From RYN-230 sp963834705 (GTDB lineage: Bacteria; Actinomycetota; Actinomycetes; Streptosporangiales; Streptosporangiaceae), in NCBI GenBank assembly GCA_963834705.1, contig CAWICV010000004.1:186001-250000 (forward strand): a stretch of 64,000 nt of DNA. The letters run 5' to 3'. The position numbers were made by a program, and so were the translations under genes. The notes under the pieces are model-generated. The model saw only the letters and a program-made list of their open reading frames with translations, had not been told where the DNA came from and searched no databases. How positions within the stretch are numbered: the stretch's first letter is position 1; each line of letters opens with the position of its first letter. Of this stretch, positions 17,230 through 25,310 are shown piece after piece.

Positions 17230-18932
17230 TGGCTTCCGCCACTCCCGCGCCAGCGGGCGGCCCGCAGCCGCTCGCCGCGGACGGCACCGGCAACGGCGCC
17301 CAGCCTGGGCTAGGCCGGCGCCGCATCCTGCTCATCATCGGCGCGCTCATGCTCGGCATGCTGCTCGCCGCACTCGACCAGACGATCGTGTCCACCGCGC
17401 TGCCGACCATCGTCGGCGACCTGCAGGGCGGCGCGCATATCGCCTGGGTGATCACCGCGTACCTGCTGGCCACGACGGTGTCCACCCCGCTCTGGGGCAA
17501 GCTGGGCGACCAGTACGGCCGGAAGGTCTTCTTCCAGGCAGCCATCGTCATCTTCGTGGCCGGCTCGATCCTGTCCGGCATCAGCTCCTCCATGGTCATG
17601 CTGATCGCGTTCCGTGCGGTCCAGGGCCTGGGCGCGGGCGGCCTGATGGTCGGCGCGCAGGCCATCGTGGGTGATGTGGTCTCGCCCCGGGAACGGGGCC
17701 GCTACGTCGGGCTGTTCGGCGCGGTCTTCGGCGTGGCCAGCGTGATCGGCCCGCTGCTCGGCGGGGTATTCGTGGACGACCTGTCCTGGCGCTGGATCTT
17801 CTACATCAACGTGCCGATTGGCATCGTCGCGCTGCTGGTGGTGGCGAGCCAGGTGCCCGGCAGCCTGTCCAGGGTGCACCACGTGATCGACTACTGGGGC
17901 TTCGCGGTGCTGTCCCTGGCCGCTACCTCGCTCATCCTGCTGACCAGCCTGGGTGGCACCACCTACCCGTGGCGGTCCGCGCCGATCTACATCCTGGGTG
18001 TGGCCGGCGCGCTGCTGATCGGGCTGTTCGTGCTGGTCGAGCGCAAGGCCGTGGAGCCGGTGCTGCCGCTGCACCTGTTCAGGCTGCGCACCTTCTGGGT
18101 GACCAGCCTGGTCGGCTTCATCGTCGGCTTCGCGATGTTCGGCGCGATCACCTATCTGCCGGCCTTCTTCCAGGTGGTGCGGGGCATCTCGCCGACCATC
18201 TCCGGGGTTTACCTGCTGCCGCTGATGGCCGGGCTGCTGCTGGTTTCGATCGGCTCGGGCCAGATCATCTCGCGGACCGGCAAGTACCGGTTCTTCCCGA
18301 TCGCCGGGTCGGCCGTGATGACCGTGGGCATGTACCTGCTCTCGCTGATGGGCGTCGGCTCGGCCACCTGGCAGGACTCGCTGTACATGCTGGTGCTGGG
18401 CATGGGCATCGGCGGTGTCATGCAGGTGCTGGTGATCATCGTGCAGAACGGTGTGCCGCACAGCGAACTGGGCGTGGCCACGTCCGGGGCGACGTTCTTC
18501 CGCTCGATCGGCGGCTCGTTCGGCACCGCGATCTTCGGCGCGATCTTCGCCAACGTGCTGGTCGGTAACCTGGCCAAGCACCTGCACGGGATCAGCCTGC
18601 CGGCCGGGTTCAGCGCCTCCGACGCCACCCCCGCGCTGCTCAAGCACCTGCCCGCGGTGGTGCACCAGGGCTTCGTGGCCGGTTACGCCGAGTCGATCCA
18701 GACCGTGTTCCTGGTCGCGGTGCCGATCGCCGCGCTGGCCTTCCTGGCTTCCTGGCTAATCCCGCAGGTGGAGCTCAAGCAGTGGCCGGAGGAAGGCGCG
18801 GGCGTCCCGGAAGGAGACATGGCGGTGCCCGGCGCGACCGTGGCCGAGGCGATCCTGGACGAGGCCGGCGAGGACCCGGTCATCACCCAGGAGGCCCTGG
18901 ACCCGCAGGACGCCACCCACCGCGATCCCTGA
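17229..18932 (+). CDS. DHA2-family MFS drug exporter (EmrB/QacA type)
   Basis: 567 residues with about 14 membrane segments. Motif A-like GKLGDQYGRKVFF, motif C-like VIGPLLGGVFVDDLSWRWIFYINVPIG and D1-like LDQTIVSTALPTIVGDL are typical of the DHA2 drug:H+ antiporters. The last 60 residues are a polar acidic tail (EEGAGVPEGDMAVPG, DEAGEDPVITQEALD). It is translationally coupled to the TetR gene, so it is an inducible efflux system for an unknown lipophilic compound. Confidence 0.95.
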   Translation: MASATPAPAGGPQPLAADGTGNGAQPGLGRRRILLIIGALMLGMLLAALDQTIVSTALPTIVGDLQGGAHIAWVITAYLLATTVSTPLWGKLGDQYGRKVFFQAAIVIFVAGSILSGISSSMVMLIAFRAVQGLGAGGLMVGAQAIVGDVVSPRERGRYVGLFGAVFGVASVIGPLLGGVFVDDLSWRWIFYINVPIGIVALLVVASQVPGSLSRVHHVIDYWGFAVLSLAATSLILLTSLGGTTYPWRSAPIYILGVAGALLIGLFVLVERKAVEPVLPLHLFRLRTFWVTSLVGFIVGFAMFGAITYLPAFFQVVRGISPTISGVYLLPLMAGLLLVSIGSGQIISRTGKYRFFPIAGSAVMTVGMYLLSLMGVGSATWQDSLYMLVLGMGIGGVMQVLVIIVQNGVPHSELGVATSGATFFRSIGGSFGTAIFGAIFANVLVGNLAKHLHGISLPAGFSASDATPALLKHLPAVVHQGFVAGYAESIQTVFLVAVPIAALAFLASWLIPQVELKQWPEEGAGVPEGDMAVPGATVAEAILDEAGEDPVITQEALDPQDATHRDP

Positions 18933-18964
18933 CCGGTCGGGCTGCTGACAGCCACCCCGCACAT

Positions 18965-18995
18965 CGGGCCGGCCCGGTACTACCGGGCCGGCCCG
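18965..18995. terminator. Bidirectional hairpin terminator
   Basis: Arms CGGGCCGGCCCGGTA and TACCGGGCCGGCCCG form a 15-bp perfect stem around a single C (in practice a loop of about 5). It lies between the convergent DHA2 and aldo/keto reductase genes. Confidence 0.75.
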
Positions 18996-19020
18996 CTCGC
19001 ATCCCGGGCCCGCCGCATGC

Positions 19021-19947
19021 TCAGGCGGCCGGCCGGAGCGCGTCTCTGGCCCGCTGGTAGAGGTCGGCGGGCAGCGGGCCTTTTTCCGCCATGGCGACGT
19101 TGCCGCGCAGGTGATCGAGGCTGGACGTGCCGACGATGGTGCTGGACAGCCCCGGGTGGCTGAGCGTGAAGCGCAGGATGAACTCGTGACGGCTCATGCC
19201 ACCGCCGAGCAGCTCGTCGAGTCCGGCTGCCCGCCAGCGGTCCTGGGCCGCAGGGCCGGAGGAGCTGAGCGGCTGCACCGTCCAGTTCTTGTCCTCGGAT
19301 GCGGTCCCGCGGGCCGCGCCGCCGCGGATGAGGGTCCCGGCGCCCGTCCCGGCCGCTGCTGTGATCAGTTCCTCGTGCTCGCGCTGCACCGCCGAGTACG
19401 GGATCTGGAACACCTCGAACACGTCCATGGCGATGTAGTCGGGCAGGTTGGGCAGGATCCCGGACATGCCGATGAACCGGAGCTTGCCCTCGTCGCGCAG
19501 CTCCTTCAGGGCTGCCACCGTGCCGTCGGCTTCCAGCTGGGCCCGGCTCGGCGACATATGCACCTGGACCAGGTCCAGCCGGTCGGTGCCGAGCCGGCGC
19601 AGGCTCTGCTCGACATCGGCCCGCACGTTGCCCGCGCTCCAATCATGCGGGAACGGCGGCGTGGCCCCGGGCGGCGGCGGCCCGAGCAGGCAGCCGCACT
19701 TGGAGGCCAGGAAGTATTCGTCGCGGCGATGACCGACGTACCGGCCGATGAGTTCCTCGCTGCGCCCGTAGTCCGGTGACGTGTCGATCAGGTTGATGCC
19801 CGCGTCGAGAACCTCGTTGAGCAGCCGGCCCGCGTCCTCGTCTGAGATGGCCGGCCCATGCGGCTGGCCGCGCAGTTCCATTGCCCCGTAGCCGAGGATG
19901 GTCACGTCGGTCCCGGTCCGGCCGAGCGGGCGCGTCTCGATCGTCAT
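19021..19947 (-). CDS. Aldo/keto reductase
   Basis: 308 residues in a TIM barrel. The catalytic tetrad is visible: Asp and Tyr in NLIDTSPDYGRSEELIG, Lys in FLASKCGC, His in LVQVHMSP. An NADPH-binding end (SSTIVGTSSLDHLRGN) is present. It reduces carbonyls of unknown identity in the cytoplasm. The Cys pair KCGCLLG next to the catalytic Lys is slightly unusual. ATG 19947 (MTIETRPLGRTGTDVT) is well placed. Monocistronic. Confidence 0.94.
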   Translation of the reverse strand: MTIETRPLGRTGTDVTILGYGAMELRGQPHGPAISDEDAGRLLNEVLDAGINLIDTSPDYGRSEELIGRYVGHRRDEYFLASKCGCLLGPPPPGATPPFPHDWSAGNVRADVEQSLRRLGTDRLDLVQVHMSPSRAQLEADGTVAALKELRDEGKLRFIGMSGILPNLPDYIAMDVFEVFQIPYSAVQREHEELITAAAGTGAGTLIRGGAARGTASEDKNWTVQPLSSSGPAAQDRWRAAGLDELLGGGMSRHEFILRFTLSHPGLSSTIVGTSSLDHLRGNVAMAEKGPLPADLYQRARDALRPAA

Positions 19948-19984
19948 ACCCGAACGCTATCCGTGGACGCACACCAGCCAGGCG

Positions 19985-20326
19985 CTAGCCGCCGAGATGC
20001 GCGGCCGCGACCCGCTTGGGCACCACCATGCGCCACGCGTCGGTGACGAACTCGCGCATCTCGGCCACGCTGAGCGCGGACATCCGTACGTCGATCCACT
20101 GGTAGCGCGCGTCACTGGCCCGCTCCAGAAAGAACCGGTCCGGCTCGGCGGCGATCAGCGCGGCGCGCTCCTCCCGGGGGAAGCCGAAGCCGAGAATCGT
20201 CTCGTCCCGGGACAGCGCCGCGTACACTATCCGGCCCACCCGGAACTTGACCCGGTCGTGAATGAGGTGCTCCTCGGTGCGCGGCAGCGACAGCGCCACG
20301 GCCCGCACCTCGTCCGTGGTGACCAT
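19985..20326 (-). CDS. MmcQ/YjbR family protein
   Basis: 113 residues matching the MmcQ/YjbR fold: VRAVALSLPRTEEHLIHDRVKFRVGR, ETILGFGFPREERAALIAAEPDRFFL, RYQWIDVRMSALSVAEMREFVTDAWRMVVPKR. The family has a CyaY/double-wing-like DNA-binding fold but no settled role. Short gaps (37 and 49 bp) separate it from its neighbours on the same strand. Confidence 0.88.
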   Translation of the reverse strand: MVTTDEVRAVALSLPRTEEHLIHDRVKFRVGRIVYAALSRDETILGFGFPREERAALIAAEPDRFFLERASDARYQWIDVRMSALSVAEMREFVTDAWRMVVPKRVAAAHLGG

Positions 20327-20375
20327 GACCAGATTGTCGGGCCGGGCGCTGACAGTCCTGGTTGCGCAGGCGTGC

Positions 20376-20873
20376 CTACGGCAGGCTGACCGGGCCGCTG
20401 GCGTTGACGACCTGGTGGAACGCGACCGGGGGCTTGCTCTGCGAGCACTTGCCGTGCGACCGCGCGCCGACGGCCAGGATGCTCAGGTGGTACGTGCCGT
20501 GGCCGCTGATCCCGGCGTACTTGCCGGTTCCGTGCGTGATCACGTAGGTGCCGTGCTGGTTGATGGTGAGCAGGCAGGTCTTCGGGTTGAAGGTCTGCGG
20601 GCCTTTCCCGTTGCTGTGGTGCACCCGGATCGTGCCGTTCGAGAACACGAACCGGTCCACATTGTTCGACACCTGGTGATCGACGCCGGCGCCAGTGAAA
20701 ACGCCGTAAGCGATGACGCTGCTGGTTGTCGCCGTGGCCGACGTGGTCATGAGCTGGAAGTGCTCGGTCCCGCCAGCGCTCCCGGAATGGGTGCTGGCAG
20801 CGGCGATCCCGGCGCCCCCCATGGCGACGGTAGCCGCGGCCGCGATGATCGTGGCCGTGATGGTCTTACGCAT
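20376..20873 (-). CDS. Exported protein, paralogue A (AOC/dirigent-barrel-like)
   Basis: 165 residues. Signal peptide MRKTITATIIAAAATVAMGG ends near AAAST. The mature part has two Cys (KTCLLT, GKCSQ) that may form a disulfide, and strand-rich segments FVFSNGTIRVHHSNGKG, YVITHGTGKYAGISGHGTYHL and VAFHQVVNASG. The GTGKYAGxSGxGxY pattern resembles allene-oxide-cyclase/dirigent-like barrels, hence the tentative fold name; function unknown. A paralogue of identical length lies 230 bp upstream. Its own leader has 11-bp direct repeats and a hairpin around the ribosome site. Confidence 0.85.
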   Translation of the reverse strand: MRKTITATIIAAAATVAMGGAGIAAASTHSGSAGGTEHFQLMTTSATATTSSVIAYGVFTGAGVDHQVSNNVDRFVFSNGTIRVHHSNGKGPQTFNPKTCLLTINQHGTYVITHGTGKYAGISGHGTYHLSILAVGARSHGKCSQSKPPVAFHQVVNASGPVSLP

Positions 20874-20875
20874 GG

Positions 20876-20891
20876 CTAGGTTCCCCCCTAG
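20876..20891 (-). promoter_or_regulatory. Small hairpin holding the ribosome-binding site of paralogue A
   Basis: On the minus strand, CTAGG and CCTAG arms flank GGGGAA. The Shine-Dalgarno G run thus sits in and beside the loop, directly before ATG 20873. It may modulate initiation; the stem is only 5 bp. Confidence 0.3.
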
Positions 20892-20977
20892 GCACGTTCG
20901 GCCGGCTGACCGCCGCGGTGGCGGCTGGCCGGCCAGCGAATGTCCTGTCCCACAATGCCGAATCCAGACTTGCTAGG

Positions 20978-21020
20978 CAATGCCTGAACAATGTCTGAGC
21001 AACGCCTGAGCAAGGCGGAG
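20978..21020 (-). promoter_or_regulatory. 11-bp direct-repeat operator (SARP-box-like)
   Basis: Read on the minus strand, TTGCTCAGGCG, TTGCTCAGACA, TTGTTCAGGCA and TTGCCTAGCAA follow one another with an exact 11-bp period, upstream of the exported-protein gene. SARP activators bind heptamers repeated every 11 or 22 bp ahead of the -10. The array fits that pattern, with TTGCTCA as the heptamer. Confidence 0.5.
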
Positions 21021-21102
21021 GGAGCGAAGTACGTCAGATCGCGGCGCGGCCGCGCCCGGCCACCGTGCGGTGGCCGGGCGCAGGCCGGTACGGCGGCGTC
21101 GG

Positions 21103-21600
21103 TTACTTCAGGGTGGCCGTGCCGCTCGCGTTGATGACCTGGTGGAACGCGACCGGTGCCTGGTGCTCTGAGCACTTGCCGCCGGAGCGAGCGCCCACGG
21201 CCAGGATGCTCAGCTGGTAGCGGCCCCCGCCGCTGATCCCCGCGTACTTACCGGTCCCGCCGGTGATCTGGTACGCGCCGCGCTGGCTGATCGTCATCAG
21301 GCAGGTCTTCGGGTCGAAGGACTGCCGCCCCTTGCCGTTGGTGTGGTGCACCCGGACCGTGCCGTTCTTGAACACGAACGTGTCCATGTTGTGCGCCTGC
21401 TGGTGATCGACGGCCGCGCCGGTGAACACGCCGCGGGCGATGACGCTGCTCGTCGACCCGGTGACCGACGTGCTCATCAGCTGGAAGCTCTCGGTCCCCG
21501 AGGTGCCCGTGGAGCCGGTGCTGGCCAGGGCGATCCCCGCGCCGCTCACGGCGGCGGCAGCAGCGGCAGCGACGATGGTGGAGGTGATGGTCTTACGCAT
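21103..21600 (-). CDS. Exported protein, paralogue B (AOC/dirigent-barrel-like)
   Basis: 165 residues from ATG 21600 (GGGG-rich leader). Signal peptide MRKTITSTIVAAAAAAAVSG is followed by a mature part colinear with the product of 20376-20873: FVFKNGTVRVHHTNGKG, QITGGTGKYAGISGGGRYQL, VAFHQVINASG, with both Cys conserved. The pair is a tandem duplication with clear divergence. This copy lacks the 11-bp repeats of copy A in its leader, so the two may be differently regulated. No function is known to me. Confidence 0.85.
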   Translation of the reverse strand: MRKTITSTIVAAAAAAAVSGAGIALASTGSTGTSGTESFQLMSTSVTGSTSSVIARGVFTGAAVDHQQAHNMDTFVFKNGTVRVHHTNGKGRQSFDPKTCLMTISQRGAYQITGGTGKYAGISGGGRYQLSILAVGARSGGKCSEHQAPVAFHQVINASGTATLK

Positions 21601-21786
21601 GACTGGGTCCCCTTCAGATGCGTGTGGCCGGGTGGACGCTGCGGGTGCGGCGGGCCGGCCAGCGCTTGTCATGCAGCCCAGAGTGCGCGAGCGGGGCACG
21701 GTCGCACATCGGCAGCGATACGTATCCGGGGCTGCGGGAAATGACTACGCAGCCTGTCGACACAAGCCGGTAATCCCCGCGACACT

Positions 21787-24680
21787 TTGCTTGTGGCAAG
21801 ATCTTTGCCGATCGTGGGGCGGGTTGCTGAGCGGGCAGTCCTGTCCGCCGCCCTGTCCCGCGCGGCCGCGGGCCACGCGCAGGTGCTGCTCATCACGGGC
21901 CCGGCCGGGATCGGCAAGACCAGGCTCACCGAAGAACTGAGCCACGAGGCCGGACAGGCGGGCGCGGCCGTCCGCTGCGGCGAGTCCGCGCCGCTGGCCG
22001 GCGCGGCGCTGGCCTATGGACCGTTCGCCGCCGCCTTGGGCGATAAGGCGGGATGGCTGCTCGACGATGACGGCCCGGGCGACATGCTGGCCGCCCGGCA
22101 CCGGCTGTTCATCCGCGTGCTGGACCTGCTCCGCGCGCAGGCCGAGGCGTCGCCGCTGGTCCTGGTGCTGGAGGACCTGCACTGGGCCGATGAGTCCTCG
22201 CGGGAGCTGCTGGCCTTCCTCACCGTACGGCTCCGCCAGGCCCAGGTGCTGGTGGCCGCGACGTTGCGCGAAGAAGACCTGGACAGCGGCACCCGGCGCT
22301 GGCTGGCCGAACTGGAGCGCCGCCCCGGTGTGACCCGGCTGCGGCTGGCCGGGCTGTCCGACGCTGAGATCGCCGAGCTGGTGGCGGCCCTGCTGCCGGC
22401 CGGCGTCCGGGCCGACCGGCTGGCCGAGGTGGTGACGGCCGCGGGTGGCAATCCGCTGTATGCCCAGGAACTGGCCACCGCGGGCCCGGACGGCCCGCCA
22501 CCCTCCATCACCGAAGCGCTGCTGGCCCGGGCCGCCGTCCTGCCCGAGGCCGCCCGGGCCGTGGTCGACCAGGTCTGCGTGGCGGATGGCGGGCTGTCGC
22601 ACGAACTGCTGGCCGCGACCGTCCCGTTCGGCGAGACACAGCTGCTCACTGCGGCCCGCGAGGCGGTGGCCTCCGGGCTGCTCGTGCCCGCCGGCGGCGG
22701 GTACGCGTTCACCCACGGGCTGATCAGGCAGACGCTGTACGACCACCTGCTACCGGGTGAGCGCCAGTTGCTGCACCGCGCGCTGGCCCACGCGCTGGCC
22801 GCGGGAGCCCAGGTGAACCAGGGCAGCCTGGCCCAGCACTGGCATCTGGCCGGCTGCCCGGATCGCGCCGCGCCCGCCGCCGTGGCCGCGGCGCGGCAGG
22901 CGGTCGCGGCACGCGCGTACCCGGAAGCGGTCCGCGACTACGCCCTCGCCATCGAGCTGGGTTCGTGGCTGCCCGAACTCGGCCCTGACCTGTTCGAAGC
23001 GGCGGCCCAGGCGGCCAGCTGGGCCGGCGACCCGGAACGCGCCGCGGAGTGGGCCGCAGCCGCACTGGCCCGGTCCGGTGCGGCCAGCCGCCTGGACCGG
23101 GTCCGGCGGCTGGAACGGCTCGGCCGGTACCGGTGGGAGGCGGGCGACCCGCACGCGGCCGCCGACGCCAGTGAGCAGGCACTGGCGTTGATCCCTGATG
23201 GGCCGCCGTCCGCGCTACGGGCCCGCGCGCTGGCCGCGGTGGCCACCCACCGGATGCTGCTCGGCGAGCTCGGGGCCGCGCTGCCCGCCGCGGAGCTGGC
23301 CGTCCAGCAGGCGCAGCGGGCCGGCGCGCCTGCCGAGCAGGCCCACGCCCTGGCCACGCTGGGCATCATCGTGGCCCAGCGCGGCGAACCGGACGCCGGG
23401 CTGACCGCACTGCGGACGGCCTGCACCCTGGCCCAGGCCAGCGGCAGCATCGAGGACATCGTCCGGGCCACCGCCAACCACATGTACCTGCTGTGCACGG
23501 CAGGCCGGTTCACCGAGGCACTCGAGGTGGCCCGGTCCGGGCGGCAGGCCGTCCGCGCGCTCGACGCGCCTCCGTCACTGACCTCGGTGCTGGACAACAA
23601 CACCGCCGCGGTGCTGGTCGCCACCGGCCGCTGGACCGAAGCCGGCCAGTTGCTGACCGAGCTGGTCGGCGAGTCCGCGGCCTATGTGCAGTACCTGGAT
23701 CTACTGCGGCTGGAACTAGCCGTCGGGCAGGGCGACGCGCAGCGCGCCGAATCGCTGGCCGGGCGGCTGGAGAAGGCCCCCGAAGACCCCAGGCTCACCG
23801 GCCCGCTGCGGGCCTGCCTGGCCGAGCACGCGCTGAACGAGGCCGACGTGGCCGCCGCGGCCCGCCAGGTGCTGGACGGGCTGGCCGCCCTGGACGGCGC
23901 CGACCTGGCCGAGGACGAGATGCGGCTGCTCGCGGCGGGCGCCCGGACCGCGGCCGACCTGGCCGCGCTGCCCGAGGTGGCCCGGCCGCGGGACGTGGCC
24001 GAGCCGTGGCCCGCGGCGGCGGCCAGCTTCGCCGGCCGGGCCCGCGCCATCGTGGCCGCAGACGGTGGCGGGCAACCCGCCGTCGCCGCGTTCGGGCTGC
24101 TTACGGCGGCCGAACGGGCCCGCGAGCTGGGCACCGACGACCGGGCCACCTGGCGCGGGTGGCCGGCGCCTGGCAGGAAGCCGGCCAGCCCTACCGGGAG
24201 GCGTACGCACGGCTGCGTGAAGCGGAGGTCGCGGCGCGCGGGGGACGGCGTGATCAGGCGGCCCGGGCGCTGGCGGCGGGCCAGGCCCTGGCTGGGGAGC
24301 TTCCCTCGGCGCCCCTGCTCCGGCTGGCCGGTGAGCTGGCCAGGCGGGCCCGGCTGCCCATTCCGCCCGGGCGGCCCGGCCGGCCCGGCAGCGGTCCGGC
24401 CCGGTTCGACCTCACGGCGCGGGAGGCCAAGGTGCTGGGCCTGCTCGCGCACGGCGACAGCAACCGGCAGGTAGCCAGGCACCTGTTCATTAGTGAGCGG
24501 ACCGTCGCCGTGCATGTCTCCCGGATCCTTGACAAACTTGGCGTGCGTAACCGCACCGAGGCAGCAACCGTCGGCGCCCGGCTGGGTCTGACCCAGCCCT
24601 CCCCGCACGTCCGGCCGGAGCACGAGCAGGCACGAACCGAGGAGGTACGGCATGAGCGCGGAACTGCAGATAGGGACTGA
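21787..24680 (+). pseudogene. LAL-type LuxR regulator, frameshifted near 24157
   Basis: The first frame (21787 to about 24157) encodes an AAA/NACHT-like ATPase: VGRVAERAVLSAAL, Walker A LLITGPAGIGKTRL, Walker B LVLVLEDLHWADES, then a TPR-like helical region. In that frame the HTH is missing. In the next frame, from VAGAWQEAGQPYREAYARLREAE onward, the expected helices and the LuxR HTH appear (LTAREAKVLGLLAHGDSNRQ, ISERTVAVHVSRIL, DKLGVRNRTEA). One base is missing (or two extra) at TGGCGCGGGTGGCC. The repaired protein would be 964 residues, a normal LAL length. The start may be GTG 21793 or TTG 21787. The downstream gene overlaps the end by 29 bp. Confidence 0.85.
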
Positions 24681-25107
24681 CCCGTCGGTCTGGACGTTCG
24701 ATGCGGCCGGCTACGACGATGTGGCTACCGCGCTTGAGCACCCCGCGCCGATCATCATCCAGGTGACGGCACCGATCCCGGGCATCCTGATCCTCAACCC
24801 GCGGGCGGCCGGCACGGTAGTGCTCAGCCTGCCGATCAGCCCGCGTGGCTGGAACCCTAGCGGTGGCGATGCCGGCACCGCTCCGCTGCTGTACGTCCCG
24901 TCAGTAAGCGGGCCGACCCGCGCCAATCCGGGGCACCTGCTCGCCGCCAAGTACGAGCTGGCCGTGCTGCAGCGGGACATCGAGGCCGCGATGAGTGGGG
25001 GGACGCTGCTCAGCCTGGATCTGGAGCCCGGCACGCCGGACAAGGGCGTGGTGGTGCTGAACGGCGCCATCCTCCCGTTCGCCGTGCTCACCCGCGCGGT
25101 CGCCTGA
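24652..25107 (+). CDS. Hypothetical protein downstream of the LAL regulator
   Basis: 151 residues, ATG behind a strong GAGGAGG. There is no signal peptide or membrane segment. It has a strand-rich start (ALEHPAPIIIQVTAPIPGILILN, TVVLSLPIS) and a helix (LLAAKYELAVLQRDIEAAM). I do not recognise the family. It overlaps the C-terminal codons of the LAL regulator by 29 bp in another frame, so it is translationally linked and may be a partner or target of that regulator. Confidence 0.8.
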   Translation: MSAELQIGTDPSVWTFDAAGYDDVATALEHPAPIIIQVTAPIPGILILNPRAAGTVVLSLPISPRGWNPSGGDAGTAPLLYVPSVSGPTRANPGHLLAAKYELAVLQRDIEAAMSGGTLLSLDLEPGTPDKGVVVLNGAILPFAVLTRAVA

Positions 25108-25269
25108 CCGGGCGGTTACCGGCGCCCGGCGTCGGATAAAAGCCAGCCGCACAGCCTTTCTCGGCATGGGCGGCAACGCGGCTGACCATTTCCTCTTTTC
25201 TCAATAGATTTAGTCGAGAAGCGGGGCGCTGAGCAGCGGTTACATTGCCCACTTTTCTGCCGGGTGCTA

Positions 25270-25293
25270 TAGACATCTGGCTATCGATGTCTA
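25270..25293 (+). promoter_or_regulatory. Inverted repeat upstream of the TauE/SafE gene
   Basis: Perfect 8-bp arms TAGACATC and GATGTCTA are separated by 8 bases, about 63 bp before the start. This is a good candidate operator for a dimeric regulator of the sulfur-anion permease; identity unknown. Confidence 0.45.
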
Positions 25294-25310
25294 GGTTTGG
25301 GAGTAGCTTG

